64,000 bases of DNA from Halomonas ventosae (GTDB taxonomy: Bacteria > Pseudomonadota > Gammaproteobacteria > Pseudomonadales > Halomonadaceae). Positions within the stretch are counted from its first letter, which is position 1. Every line of letters begins with the position of its first letter. The position numbers were made by a program, and so were the translations under genes. The stretch is taken from the NCBI RefSeq assembly GCF_004363555.1, contig NZ_SNZJ01000019.1, positions 1 to 64,000 of the forward strand, written 5' to 3'. This document shows, one piece after another, positions 1 to 9,335 of the stretch. Under the pieces are notes generated by a model. It saw nothing but the letters and a program-made list of their open reading frames with translations, had not been told where the DNA came from and did not search any database.

Positions 1-284
1 CGCTCGCGGTCGGCGGCGTCCATGCGCATGTCCAGGTAGTGGTCGAAGCCCAGCCCCGGGGCCAGCAGGCCGAACTGGGTGCCGTTGCCCAGCGCATTGA
101 GCACGCTGACGGCGGACCAGAACTCCTCGGCGCTGACGTCGTAGTCGTCCATCAGGCGGAACAGGTCGGAGAGCAGGCGGTGCATGATCTGCTTGGCGCG
201 CTCGCTGCCGCCTTGCTGGTCGAAGCCGGCGACGGTGGTCAGGAAGTCCTGGACCTCGGGGGTGTCGAATATCTTCACGGTCAT
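1..284 (-). CDS. catA: catechol 1,2-dioxygenase, N-terminal part (cut by window edge)
   Basis: The 94 visible residues read as the N-terminal helical domain of an intradiol catechol 1,2-dioxygenase, which cleaves catechol to cis,cis-muconate with a non-haem Fe(III). The opening MTVKIFDTPEVQDFLTTVAG and the later FWSAVSVLNALGNGTQFGLL are typical of CatA. The iron ligands (Tyr, Tyr, His, His) lie in the C-terminal half, outside the window, so the catalytic part cannot be checked. It is the third gene after catB and catC on the same strand, the usual catBCA order, with a 65-base gap to catC. Identification rests on the N-terminal domain plus the operon context. Confidence 0.88.
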   Translation of the reverse strand, partial: MTVKIFDTPEVQDFLTTVAGFDQQGGSERAKQIMHRLLSDLFRLMDDYDVSAEEFWSAVSVLNALGNGTQFGLLAPGLGFDHYLDMRMDAADRE

Positions 285-349
285 GGTCGGTTATCCTCGA
301 TCGTTATCTGGTGCAGTCCCGCAGCGGACTGGCGTGCTTCATCCGCGAC

Positions 350-640
350 TCAGGCGTCGTCCTCGCGGATGGAGGACGGGTGGCGACACAGCGGTTTGAC
401 GCTGATCTCCATGTAGGGAAAGAGCGGCAGGTTGCTGACCAGCTCCTGAAGCTCGGCGTTGTCCTCGACGTCGAAGATGCTGACGTTCGAGTAGCTGCCG
501 GCCACGCGCCACAGGTGGCGCCACTTGCCGGAGCGCTGCAGCTCCTGGGAGTAGGCCTTCTCGGTCGCCTTGATCTCGGCGGCCTGTTCGGCCGGCATGG
601 ACGGCGGCAGCTTGACGGTCATTTCCACCTGAAACAGCAT
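350..640 (-). CDS. catC: muconolactone delta-isomerase
   Basis: This 96-residue protein has the full usual length of CatC and opens with MLFQVEMTVKLPP. It converts muconolactone to 3-oxoadipate enol-lactone in the catechol branch of the beta-ketoadipate pathway; family members form decamers. The start at 640 has a strong ribosome-binding site (AGGAGGAGAAC) just upstream. It sits 66 bases after catB and 65 before catA, so the three are probably one transcript. No catD is seen here; the enol-lactone would be hydrolysed by the PcaD half of the fused gene at 24549-25727. Confidence 0.95.
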   Translation of the reverse strand: MLFQVEMTVKLPPSMPAEQAAEIKATEKAYSQELQRSGKWRHLWRVAGSYSNVSIFDVEDNAELQELVSNLPLFPYMEISVKPLCRHPSSIREDDA

Positions 641-706
641 GATGTTCTCCTCCTCTCTTCGGGACTGGCCCGATAACGATTGATGGCGGCCTCTTTGGGG
701 CGGGCC

Positions 707-1825
707 TTACTGGCGCGCGTAGTGGGCCAGCTTGTCTTCGTCCAGGGTGATGCCGAGCCCCGCGCCCTGGGGCAGGTCGACACCGAACTCGCGGTAGTTG
801 AGCGGCTCGGCGACGATGTCGTCCTTGAGCAGCAGCGGGCCGAACATCTCGGTGCCCCAGGCCATCTCGTCCTGTGTCGCCCAGGCGTGCAGCGAGGCCG
901 CGGTGCCGATGGTGCCCTCGAGCAGGGTGCCGCCGTAGAGGCCGATGCCGGCGGCCTGGGCCACATGGGCCAGCTCCAGCACGCCGTGCAGCCCGCCGGA
1001 CTTGGCGATCTTGAGGGCGAAGGCGCCACTGAAGCCGCCAGCCACCAGGTCGAGCCCGTCGCGGGCGTCCTGCACCGCCTCGTCGGCCAGCATCGGCACG
1101 TTGAAGCGGTTGGCCAGGCGAATCAGGCCGGCATGCTCGCGGGCGGGAATGGCCTGCTCGATCAGCTCGATGCCGGCGTCCTGCAGCGCCTGGATGCCGC
1201 GCACCGCGGTGGACTCGTCCCAGGCCTGGTTGACGTCGACCCGCACGCTTGCCCGGTCACCCAGCGCCTCCTTGATGGCGGCCACGTGGCGCACGTCCTG
1301 ATCCACCGGGTTGGCGCCGATCTTCAGCTTGAAGTCGCAGTGGCGACGCTGCTCGAGGCGCAGCAGGGCCTCGTCGATGTCCTTGCGGGTATCGCCGCTG
1401 GCCAGGGTCCAGAGCACCGGCAGGTGCGTCTGGCGGGCGCCGCCCAGCAGATCGGCCACGGAGAGGCCCAGGCGCTTGCCCTGGGCGTCGAGCAGCGCGG
1501 TCTCCAGCGCCGACTTGGCGATGGCGTTGCCGCGGGCATGGCGATTCAGCCGGGCACGCAGCGCATGGACGTTGCCCGAGGGCTGGCCGACCAGCAGCGG
1601 CGCCAGGTAGGTGTCGATGTTGGTCTTGATGCTCTCGGGACTCTCAGGGCCATAGGCCAGCCCGCCGATGGTGGTGCCCTCGCCGAGGCCCTCGATGCCA
1701 TCGCTGTGGCGCATCCGCACGATGACCATGGTCTGGCAGGCCATGGTGGTCATGGAGAGCTTGTGCGGGCGGATGGTCGGCAGGTCGACCAGCAGCGTCT
1801 CGATGCTTTCGATAACGGATGACAT
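707..1825 (-). CDS. catB: muconate cycloisomerase
   Basis: A 372-residue member of the enolase superfamily that lactonises cis,cis-muconate to muconolactone, requiring Mn2+. Visible catalytic features are the KxK motif (Lys166, Lys168), metal ligands Asp198, Glu224 and Asp248, and the second base lysine near 272 in LKIAKSGG. I placed the start at 1825 (MSSVIESIETLLVDLP), which matches the family N-terminus; a longer reading to 1915 would run through the regulator's control region. First gene of catBCA and divergent from the LysR gene at 1930, with a 104-base shared control region. Confidence 0.95.
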   Translation of the reverse strand: MSSVIESIETLLVDLPTIRPHKLSMTTMACQTMVIVRMRHSDGIEGLGEGTTIGGLAYGPESPESIKTNIDTYLAPLLVGQPSGNVHALRARLNRHARGNAIAKSALETALLDAQGKRLGLSVADLLGGARQTHLPVLWTLASGDTRKDIDEALLRLEQRRHCDFKLKIGANPVDQDVRHVAAIKEALGDRASVRVDVNQAWDESTAVRGIQALQDAGIELIEQAIPAREHAGLIRLANRFNVPMLADEAVQDARDGLDLVAGGFSGAFALKIAKSGGLHGVLELAHVAQAAGIGLYGGTLLEGTIGTAASLHAWATQDEMAWGTEMFGPLLLKDDIVAEPLNYREFGVDLPQGAGLGITLDEDKLAHYARQ

Positions 1826-1913
1826 GGGGGCTCCGAAGTCCGGGAATCTGGTGATTGCATGGCAGTCTGATTGCAGCGGGAAGACCGAACCAATATTGTT
1901 TGGGTGCCCTGCC

Positions 1914-1928
1914 ATACCCAGGAGGTAT
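1914..1928. promoter_or_regulatory. ATAC-N7-GTAT operator for the BenM/CatM-type regulator
   Basis: The sequence ATACCCAGGAGGTAT is an exact ATAC-N7-GTAT dyad, the consensus I recall for BenM and CatM of Acinetobacter. It lies in the catB/regulator intergenic region, and its spacer is the Shine-Dalgarno sequence (AGGAGG) of the LysR gene, whose ATG begins at 1930. A regulator bound here could block ribosome-site transcription of its own gene while lying about 90 bases upstream of catB. The role is inferred; the dyad itself is exact. Confidence 0.65.
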
Positions 1929-1929
1929 C

Positions 1930-2832
1930 ATGGAACTGCGCCACCTCAGGTACTTCTGCGTGGTCGCCGAGGAGCTGAACCTGACCTGTGCCGCCGAGCG
2001 GCTGCACATGTCACAGCCGCCTTTATCCAGGCAGATCAAGCAGTTGGAGAAGGAGGTCGGGGCCGAGCTGTTCGAGCGGGGCTCCCGCGGCCTGCGCCTG
2101 ACCACCACCGGGCAGTTCTTCCGGCAGCACGCCATCCAGATACTCGAGAAGGTGGACGTCACCCTCGAAGCCACACGACGCATGGCCCGCAGCAAGCGCG
2201 TCATGTTCGGCATCGGCTTCGTGCCCTCAGTGTTCTATGGGCAGCTGCCGCTGCTGGTCCGCGACTTACGACAAAAGGATAATGTCGAGCTGAGCCTGGC
2301 CGAGCTGACCACGGTGCAGCAGATCCAGGCCCTGAAGGCGGGTCGTATCGACATGGGCTTCGGTCGCCTCAGGATCGACGACCCGGACGTAGAACAGGAG
2401 GTGCTGTTCGACGAGCCGCTGATGGCGGTGGTGCCGACCGGCCACCCACTGGAAGGCACCACCCCGACCCTCGAGCAGCTCGCCCGCTACCCGCTGATCC
2501 TGTTTCCCGCCAAGCCGCGCCCCAGCATGGCCGACATGGTGCTCGGGCTCTTTCGTCGCCAGGGGTTGAAGGTGGAGGTGGTGCAGGAGGCCAACGAGCT
2601 GCAGACGGCACTGGGCCTGGTAGCCTCGGAGATCGGCATCAGCCTGGTGCCGGAGCAGGTGCGTCGCGTGCAGCGCGACGGCATCAGCTATGTCTACCTC
2701 GCCGACAGGAGCATCACCACCCCCGTGATTTGCAGCCGTCGCCGCGGAGAGGCCCCCTCCCCCGTGATGCAGGAGGCCAACGCCATCCTCGAGGTACTGG
2801 TGGAGAACCGCCGCAGCGGGCGCTATCCCTGA
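1930..2832 (+). CDS. LysR-family regulator, BenM/CatM type
   Basis: A 300-residue LysR-type regulator with the winged HTH at about residues 1-60 (MELRHLRYFCVVAEELNLTCAAERL) and a co-inducer domain. The stretch GFGRLRIDDPDV closely resembles BenM/CatM, which respond to cis,cis-muconate and benzoate. The start at 1930 follows a strong AGGAGG site. It is divergent from catBCA, the standard arrangement for the activator of that operon. Whether it behaves more like CatM, CatR or BenM cannot be decided from sequence alone. Confidence 0.88.
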   Translation: MELRHLRYFCVVAEELNLTCAAERLHMSQPPLSRQIKQLEKEVGAELFERGSRGLRLTTTGQFFRQHAIQILEKVDVTLEATRRMARSKRVMFGIGFVPSVFYGQLPLLVRDLRQKDNVELSLAELTTVQQIQALKAGRIDMGFGRLRIDDPDVEQEVLFDEPLMAVVPTGHPLEGTTPTLEQLARYPLILFPAKPRPSMADMVLGLFRRQGLKVEVVQEANELQTALGLVASEIGISLVPEQVRRVQRDGISYVYLADRSITTPVICSRRRGEAPSPVMQEANAILEVLVENRRSGRYP

Positions 2833-2874
2833 GACGCCGCCGGGGCCCTGCGGACAGTGATCGCCCACGACGAC

Positions 2875-2896
2875 ACCCGGGCCATCGGGCCCGGGT
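2875..2896. terminator. hairpin between convergent genes
   Basis: A 9-bp stem, ACCCGGGCC paired with GGCCCGGGT around the loop ATCG, lies between the ends of the LysR gene and pobA, which converge here. There is no T-run on either side, so it is a possible bidirectional terminator of modest strength. Confidence 0.5.
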
Positions 2897-2924
2897 CGCG
2901 AGGTGATACTGGCGAGCGGTCGCG

Positions 2925-4269
<1,345 letters not shown>

Positions 4270-5163
4270 ATGTCCGACGCTGCTGTCCCCGTCTTCAAGC
4301 TGTATGGCGAGACGCGCCACTGGCCGACGCCGGACCTGCTCCACTGGGAATCGATTCCCGAACGCAGCCGGCTGCACGACTGGAAGATCCACCCCCATCG
4401 CCATACCGACCTGCTGCACCTGCTCCACCTCTCCTCGGGTCGCGTCAGCCTCGAGCTGGAGGGGAGCCTGCACGCCCATGACGCCCCCCTGGTCATCGTG
4501 GTGCCGGCCATGAGCATTCATGGCTTCCATTTCTCGCCGGATACCCAGGGGCATATCATCACGCTGGCAAGTCCCCTGGCCGAGCGGCTGGAGGCGCGCC
4601 TGGGTGGCCAGGCCGAGGTGCTGTCCCGGGCCACCGCACACCCTCTCGAGGGAACCCGGCAGGCCGGGCGTATCGCCACCCTGGTGGATCAGCTCGGGGA
4701 GGAGTATCGCCACCCTGCCCCCGGCCGCGAGCGGTTGCTGGAGGCGTTCGCCGAGGCACTGTTCATCGAGATCTCGCGCCTGATCGACAAGCGCGCTGCT
4801 GATGGCACCACAAAACGCCCGCAACCCCCGCACCGCGGGCTGGCCCACCTGCAGAACTACCAGGCGCTGATCGAGAAGCAGTTTCGCCAGCAACCCAGCA
4901 TCGAGCGGTTCGCCGAACAGTTGGGCATGACCAGCGCCCACCTCAACCTGCTGTGTCGGCGACTGGCCGACCGCAGCGCCCTGCAGCTGCTCCATGAGCG
5001 CCTGCTGCTCGAGGCCAAGCGCCAGCTCACCTACACCAACATGACCATCGGCCAGGTCGCCGACAGCCTGGGCTTCTCGGAGCCCGCCTACTTCACCCGC
5101 TTCTTCAAGCGACTCACCGGCCTCTCGCCCCGGGACTTCCGACGGCGCCAGCCGGAGGCTTAG
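4270..5163 (+). CDS. pobR: AraC/XylS-family activator of pobA
   Basis: A 297-residue regulator with an N-terminal cupin-like effector domain (RSRLHDWKIHPHRHTDLLHLLHL) and a C-terminal double-HTH AraC domain in about the last 100 residues, ending in FTRFFKRLTGLSPRDFRRR. The start at 4270 follows GGAGG; an upstream in-frame ATG at 4231 lacks such a site. Divergence from pobA points to 4-hydroxybenzoate-responsive control, as for the AraC-type PobR of Azotobacter and PobC of Pseudomonas. The effector is inferred from context. Confidence 0.88.
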   Translation: MSDAAVPVFKLYGETRHWPTPDLLHWESIPERSRLHDWKIHPHRHTDLLHLLHLSSGRVSLELEGSLHAHDAPLVIVVPAMSIHGFHFSPDTQGHIITLASPLAERLEARLGGQAEVLSRATAHPLEGTRQAGRIATLVDQLGEEYRHPAPGRERLLEAFAEALFIEISRLIDKRAADGTTKRPQPPHRGLAHLQNYQALIEKQFRQQPSIERFAEQLGMTSAHLNLLCRRLADRSALQLLHERLLLEAKRQLTYTNMTIGQVADSLGFSEPAYFTRFFKRLTGLSPRDFRRRQPEA

Positions 5164-5195
5164 TACCGATACAAAAGTGCCCCCGGCCAGGGACG

Positions 5196-5237
5196 CTGAG
5201 CCGAGGGCGCGGTTAACCGCCGAGAGAAGCGGCTCAG
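5196..5237. terminator. nested inverted repeat between convergent genes
   Basis: Arms CTGAGCCG (5196-5203) and CGGCTCAG (5230-5237) enclose a perfect 12-bp palindrome GCGGTTAACCGC at 5209-5220. The structure overlaps the dctM stop codon and lies 33 bases after the regulator's stop. It is probably a bidirectional terminator, though no T-run follows. Confidence 0.4.
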
Positions 5238-6535
5238 AGCAGGAACAGGGTGGTCAGCACCGGGAAGGCGATCAGCAGCGCCAGGCGCAGGAAGTCCGAG
5301 ACGATGAAGGGCGCGACGCCCCTGAAGATCTCGCCCAGCCCCACGTGGGGCGCCATGGCCTTGATCACGAAGACGTTCATGCCCACCGGCGGGGTGATCA
5401 GCCCCAGCTCCACGGTCAGCACGGTGATGATGCCGAACCATACCGGGTCGATGCCCAGCGACTGGATGATCGGGAACACCACCGGCACCGTGATCACCAG
5501 CATGGCGATCGCGTCCATGAACATCCCCAGCACGAAGTAGAGCAGCAGGATGCACAGCACCACCACGATCGGTGCCAGCTCCATGCCATAGAGGACGTCG
5601 GTGATCGAGAAGGAGATCCGCGACACCGAGATGAAGTAGCCCAGGGTCTCGGCCCCCACCAGCATGAAGAACACCACCGCGGAGAGCGCCAGGGTCTCCT
5701 GCACGCTGCGCCACAGTTCGGCCCCGCGCATGCCCTTGGCCAGGGCGTAGAGCAGGGTGGCGAAGGCGCCGACGCTGGCCCCCTCGGTGGGGGTGAAGGC
5801 ACCGAAGTAGATGCCCAGGATCATCACCAGGAAGACCGCGAAGAAGGGCACCAGGCCGGTCATCGAGGCCAGCTTCTCTCGCCATGACGTCGGCTCGCCG
5901 GCCACCGCCAGCGAGGGCTTGAGGCGCATCACCACGCTCACCGTGAGCGCATACATCAAAAGCCCCATCAGCCCCGGCACCAGGCCGGCCATGAACATGT
6001 CGCCCACCGACTGCTCGGTGAGGATGGCGTAGATCAGCAGCGCGATAGAGGGCGGGATCATGATCCCCAGGGTGCCGCCGGCGGCCAGCGCGCCGGTGGC
6101 CAGGCCACGGTTATAGCCGTAGCGCTCCATCTCCGGCAGGGCGACCCGGGTCATGGTGCTGGCGGTGGCCAGCGACGAGCCGGAGATCGCCGAGAAGATC
6201 CCGCAGGAGCCCACGGCCGCAATGGCCAGCCCGCCCTTCCAGCCACCACAGATGGTGCGTGCCGAGAGGAACAGCTTGCCGGCCATGCCGGAGTGCGCCG
6301 CCAGCACCCCCATCAGGATGAACATCGGCACGGCGCTGAAGCTGTAGTTGGAGAGCACCTCCACCGGCACGGTCTTGAGCTGGGCGATGGCCGCGCTCCA
6401 GCTGATCACCTGGGCGAAGCCCACCACCCCGACGATCAGCATGGTCAGCGCCACCGGCACCCGAAGCACCATCAGCACCAGCAGCAGGCCCAGGCCGATG
6501 GCCCCGATCATCTCACTCGACAGATCAATCCCCAC
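5234..6535 (-). CDS. dctM: TRAP transporter large permease (DctM)
   Basis: The large membrane subunit of a tripartite ATP-independent periplasmic transporter, about 433 residues with some 12 hydrophobic segments. It couples solute uptake to an ion gradient. I chose the GTG at 6535 because GGGGGAGG lies six bases upstream and it gives the family-like start GIDLSSEMIGAIGLGLL; an ATG at 6511 is the alternative. The GTG start overlaps the end of dctQ, indicating translational coupling. The solute is unknown; the position next to pobA and the PcaR-like site upstream of dctP suggest an aromatic or dicarboxylic acid. Confidence 0.92.
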   Translation of the reverse strand: MGIDLSSEMIGAIGLGLLLVLMVLRVPVALTMLIVGVVGFAQVISWSAAIAQLKTVPVEVLSNYSFSAVPMFILMGVLAAHSGMAGKLFLSARTICGGWKGGLAIAAVGSCGIFSAISGSSLATASTMTRVALPEMERYGYNRGLATGALAAGGTLGIMIPPSIALLIYAILTEQSVGDMFMAGLVPGLMGLLMYALTVSVVMRLKPSLAVAGEPTSWREKLASMTGLVPFFAVFLVMILGIYFGAFTPTEGASVGAFATLLYALAKGMRGAELWRSVQETLALSAVVFFMLVGAETLGYFISVSRISFSITDVLYGMELAPIVVVLCILLLYFVLGMFMDAIAMLVITVPVVFPIIQSLGIDPVWFGIITVLTVELGLITPPVGMNVFVIKAMAPHVGLGEIFRGVAPFIVSDFLRLALLIAFPVLTTLFLL

Positions 6536-7052
6536 GGGAGACCTCCCCCTCGGCGCCGAAGACGGCACTCAGCACGGCATGGACCAGGCTGCGCAGCCCC
6601 AGCAGCAGGCTGAGCACGGCGGCTGCATGGTAGATGGGCCCCATGGGAATCCGCAGGTCCTGGGTCACCTCGCCATGGCGGGCCGCCGCACTGGCGGAGT
6701 CCAGCAGGCCGAGGAAGAGAATCAGGCCGAGTGCCGTGAACCCCAGCAGGTAGACGCCATGCAGGCGGTTCTTGATGCCGGGCGACAGGCCATGGGAGAA
6801 GGCCTCCACCACCACCTGGCTCCTCTCCACGTTGGCGGCCATGGCCGCCAGCAGGGAGAAGAGCATCAGGTAGCTGACCAACTCCACGCTGCCGGAGACG
6901 CGCAGGGCGATGGCGCCCTCGGTGAGCCGGTAGAGATAGCGGGTGCCGACGTCGGCGATGGTCACCCCCAGCAGCGCCACCAGGGCGATGCCCGCGACGA
7001 GCTTGCACAACAGGGCCAGCCACTGGCTGGCCCGTTCCAGGGTGGACTGCAT
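6525..7052 (-). CDS. dctQ: TRAP transporter small permease (DctQ)
   Basis: A 175-residue membrane protein with four hydrophobic segments, the DctQ subunit that pairs with DctM. It starts six bases after the dctP stop, with its ribosome site (GGGGTAAGGGG) spanning the end of dctP, and its own 3' end overlaps dctM. The dctP-dctQ-dctM order is standard for TRAP operons. Confidence 0.92.
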   Translation of the reverse strand: MQSTLERASQWLALLCKLVAGIALVALLGVTIADVGTRYLYRLTEGAIALRVSGSVELVSYLMLFSLLAAMAANVERSQVVVEAFSHGLSPGIKNRLHGVYLLGFTALGLILFLGLLDSASAAARHGEVTQDLRIPMGPIYHAAAVLSLLLGLRSLVHAVLSAVFGAEGEVSRGD

Positions 7053-7058
7053 GTCCCC

Positions 7059-8087
7059 TTACCCCTGCTCGGTGGCACAGGACTCGCTGGCGGCGAGCGC
7101 CGCCTCGTAGACCTCTCGACCCGGCAGGCCGCGCTCCTCGAGCCGGGTCAGGTAGCTCTCGATGCCGTCCTGAAGCGGCTTCTGCCAGTCCGGATGCGAA
7201 AGCGGTTCCTCGATCTCGCGGATGGTGTGGCCGGCGTCCCTGGCCTCCTGCTTGCCTTCCACGTCCAGGCGGTCGAACACCTCGCCGGCATTCCCGGCCC
7301 ACTTCATGCCGGCGTTGGCGTCGATCACCGCCTGCTGTTCGGGGCTCAGGTTGTCATAGGCGCGCTGGTTCATGGTGGCCACGAAGATCAGGGTGTAGAA
7401 CGGCACCTCGGTGTGGTACTCGACCAGCTCGTTGATGCGGAAACCCTTGAGGCCCTCCCAGGGGAAGCTCAGGCCATCGATCACCCCGCGCTGCATGGCG
7501 GTGTAGATGTCCGGGGCCGGCATGCCCACCGGGCTCGCCCCCATGTTCTCGAGCATTTCGCCGGCCACCGCGGTGGGGCGGCGGATACGCAGCCCCTCCA
7601 GGTCGGAGGGCACCTGGACGTCGGTGTCAATGGTGTGGATACCACCCGGACCAGTGGTAAAGAAGAACAGCGGCCGGGTGTCCTCGTACTCGCTGTCGAG
7701 GTGCCCCTCGTCGTAGAGGGTCTGCAGCACGCAGGCGCCCTGGGTCGCCGTGGTCGCCACCCCGGGCAGCTCGACGATCTGCGACAGCGGGAAGCGCCCG
7801 GCGGTATAGCCCTGGGCGGTGGCGCCGATATCGGCGATGCCGTTGGCCGCCGCCTCGTAGATGGAATCGGGCTTGGCCAGGGTGCCGGAGGGGAACATCT
7901 CGACCCGGAGCTCACCATCGGACTCCTCCTCGAGGGTGGCCGCCCACGCCTCGAAGATCTCCTGGTTGACGCCCGAGGCGCCCGGCCAGAAGTGGGCCAT
8001 GCGCAGGGTGGTGGCCGACTGGGCAGACGCGGCGCCCAGGCCGGCGATGGACGCGGCCAGCAGGCAGGCGGTGAACTTGGCCTTCAT
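7059..8087 (-). CDS. dctP: TRAP transporter periplasmic solute-binding protein (DctP)
   Basis: A 342-residue secreted binding protein with a signal peptide (MKAKFTACLLAASIAGLGAASAQS, cleaved near 22) and the DctP fold. Segments such as ATTLRMAHFWPGASGVNQE and GMPAPDIYTAMQRGVIDGLSFPWEG are characteristic, the latter around the substrate-binding arginine region. It delivers solute to DctQM. First gene of the operon, with TCGGAGGATCACC before the ATG. Its control region carries a GTTCG-N5-CGAAT site like those at pcaI and pcaB, which suggests co-regulation with protocatechuate catabolism. Confidence 0.92.
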   Translation of the reverse strand: MKAKFTACLLAASIAGLGAASAQSATTLRMAHFWPGASGVNQEIFEAWAATLEEESDGELRVEMFPSGTLAKPDSIYEAAANGIADIGATAQGYTAGRFPLSQIVELPGVATTATQGACVLQTLYDEGHLDSEYEDTRPLFFFTTGPGGIHTIDTDVQVPSDLEGLRIRRPTAVAGEMLENMGASPVGMPAPDIYTAMQRGVIDGLSFPWEGLKGFRINELVEYHTEVPFYTLIFVATMNQRAYDNLSPEQQAVIDANAGMKWAGNAGEVFDRLDVEGKQEARDAGHTIREIEEPLSHPDWQKPLQDGIESYLTRLEERGLPGREVYEAALAASESCATEQG

Positions 8088-8124
8088 GGTGATCCTCCGA
8101 GCTCATTGTTATGGATCTGGAAAA

Positions 8125-8148
8125 GTTCGATATACGAATACAAGTTCG
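8125..8148. promoter_or_regulatory. PcaR-like operator in front of the TRAP operon
   Basis: GTTCG (8125-8129), five bases, CGAAT (8135-8139), then a third half-site GTTCG at 8144-8148. It lies 38-61 bases upstream of dctP. The core matches 11 of 15 positions of the Pseudomonas putida PcaR box as I remember it (GTTCGATAATCGCAC), and resembles the sites at 29600 and 31164. Assignment to the IclR protein encoded at 31234 is an inference. Confidence 0.5.
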
Positions 8149-8304
8149 TAATGGTTGCCAAGCTACCCCAGATGACAACACATGGATAATCGACATTCGT
8201 CTAAAGAAGCACCTGTGCAGGATGAAGCCCTTATAGAGAAGCTTCCAGGCGGTCAAAGCAGGACGAAACAATGAAAAATTTGGACTTTTCACAACTAACA
8301 CCCT

Positions 8305-8345
8305 AAGGAAGGTGGCACCTGCCTGATGCAGGTGCCACCTTCCTT
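8305..8345. terminator. long perfect hairpin between the protease and TRAP transcription units
   Basis: An 18-bp perfect stem (8305-8322 with 8328-8345) around the loop CTGAT separates the alcohol dehydrogenase remnant from the TRAP control region. Reading on the minus strand it is followed by TTAGGGTGTT, a poor T-run. Probably terminates minus-strand transcription coming from the M48 gene. Confidence 0.6.
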
Positions 8346-8360
8346 CAGACTATCCATGCG

Positions 8361-8480
8361 CTAGTCGCCGATCTTCAGCACCGGCTTGACGGTGGTGCCA
8401 TTCTTCGAGTCCTCGAAGGCCTGGTCGATCTGCTCCGGCGCATAGAGCTTCACCAGCCGGTCGAAGGGGAAGCGCCCCGC
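8361..8480 (-). pseudogene. 3' remnant of a zinc alcohol dehydrogenase gene
   Basis: These 120 bases encode only the last ~39 residues of an alcohol dehydrogenase (ending in YAPEQIDQAFEDSKNGTTVK, then PVLKIGD and a stop). By eye it differs from the 3' end of the intact gene at 13536 by about 8 of 109 aligned bases, in the same orientation. Homology begins exactly at the stop codon of the neighbouring M48 gene. There is no start codon, Rossmann domain or zinc site, so it cannot be functional. It looks like a displaced or recombined 3' end. Confidence 0.85.
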
Positions 8481-9296
8481 CTAGCCGGCGCAGTCGGCCG
8501 GGGTGGTGGCGCGATAGGCTGCTTCGGCCTCCCCCATGGCGTCTTGAAGTGCCTCGATGCGCGAGCCGTGGGCCGGATGGGTGGAGAGGAATTCGGGCGG
8601 CTGGCCACCTCCGGCTTCCGCCATGTTGCGCCACAGCGCCACGCTCGCTTGCGGGTCGAAGCCCGCCCGCGCCATGATCGCCAGGCCCATCAGGTCGGCC
8701 TCCTCCTCGTGGGCGCGGCTGAACGGCAGGCTGATGCCAAGCCGGGCGCCGAGGCCCAGGGCCTGCATCAGCTGCTGCTGACCCAGCTCTCCCTCGCCGA
8801 AGAGACCCACCAGCAACAGCACGGCCTTGATGCCGAGCTGCTGGGTGAGGCGCTCATTGCCGTGGTCGGCCAGCACATGCCCCACCTCGTGACCGATCAC
8901 CGCCGCCAGCTGGGCCGGGGTCTCGGCCACCCGCAAGAGGCCGGCATGTACGCCGATGCGCCCACCCGGCAGGGCGAAGGCGTTGGGGGAGGGATCCTCG
9001 AAGACCACCACCTCCCAGGCCTCGGGCCGGTCGGCGGCCGGGTAGCGCGCCTCGGCGGCGGCTACCACCGCCCGGGCCACGCACTGCACCCGGCGGTTGA
9101 CGGCCGCGTCGCGTGACACCGGCTGGCGCTGACGCAGCTGGTCGAAGGCATCCCCACCCATCCGGGCCATCAGGGTGTCCGGCACCAGGGCCAGCTGGGA
9201 GCGGCCGGTCGGAGTCTCCTCGCAGCCGGCCAGCAGCACCAGGGACAGCAGGAACGGAATTACCCATAACAGGCGCAACCGGCAGCGCAGGCGCAT
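8481..9296 (-). CDS. M48-family metalloprotease lipoprotein
   Basis: A 271-residue predicted lipoprotein: signal peptide followed by the lipobox LLAGC near residue 24, then an M48 peptidase domain with the zinc motif HEVGH (in AAVIGHEVGHVLADHGNERL) and a downstream EEEAD supplying the third ligand. Similar to LoiP/YcaL-type periplasmic proteases involved in envelope quality control. The ATG at 9296 fits the GAAGGA ribosome site better than the GTG at 9299. Its stop codon lies at the junction with the dehydrogenase remnant, so the last residues may have been altered, although total length is normal for the family. Confidence 0.88.
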   Translation of the reverse strand: MRLRCRLRLLWVIPFLLSLVLLAGCEETPTGRSQLALVPDTLMARMGGDAFDQLRQRQPVSRDAAVNRRVQCVARAVVAAAEARYPAADRPEAWEVVVFEDPSPNAFALPGGRIGVHAGLLRVAETPAQLAAVIGHEVGHVLADHGNERLTQQLGIKAVLLLVGLFGEGELGQQQLMQALGLGARLGISLPFSRAHEEEADLMGLAIMARAGFDPQASVALWRNMAEAGGGQPPEFLSTHPAHGSRIEALQDAMGEAEAAYRATTPADCAG

Positions 9297-9335
9297 CACG
9301 TCATCCTTCTCGTCAGTCGTACCAGGCAGGCCAGC

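Noticed and set aside
8350..8634. 94-codon frame spanning the dehydrogenase remnant
   Set aside because: It is an out-of-frame reading across the M48 gene joined to the remnant; there is no ribosome site, and M48 in its own frame is intact.
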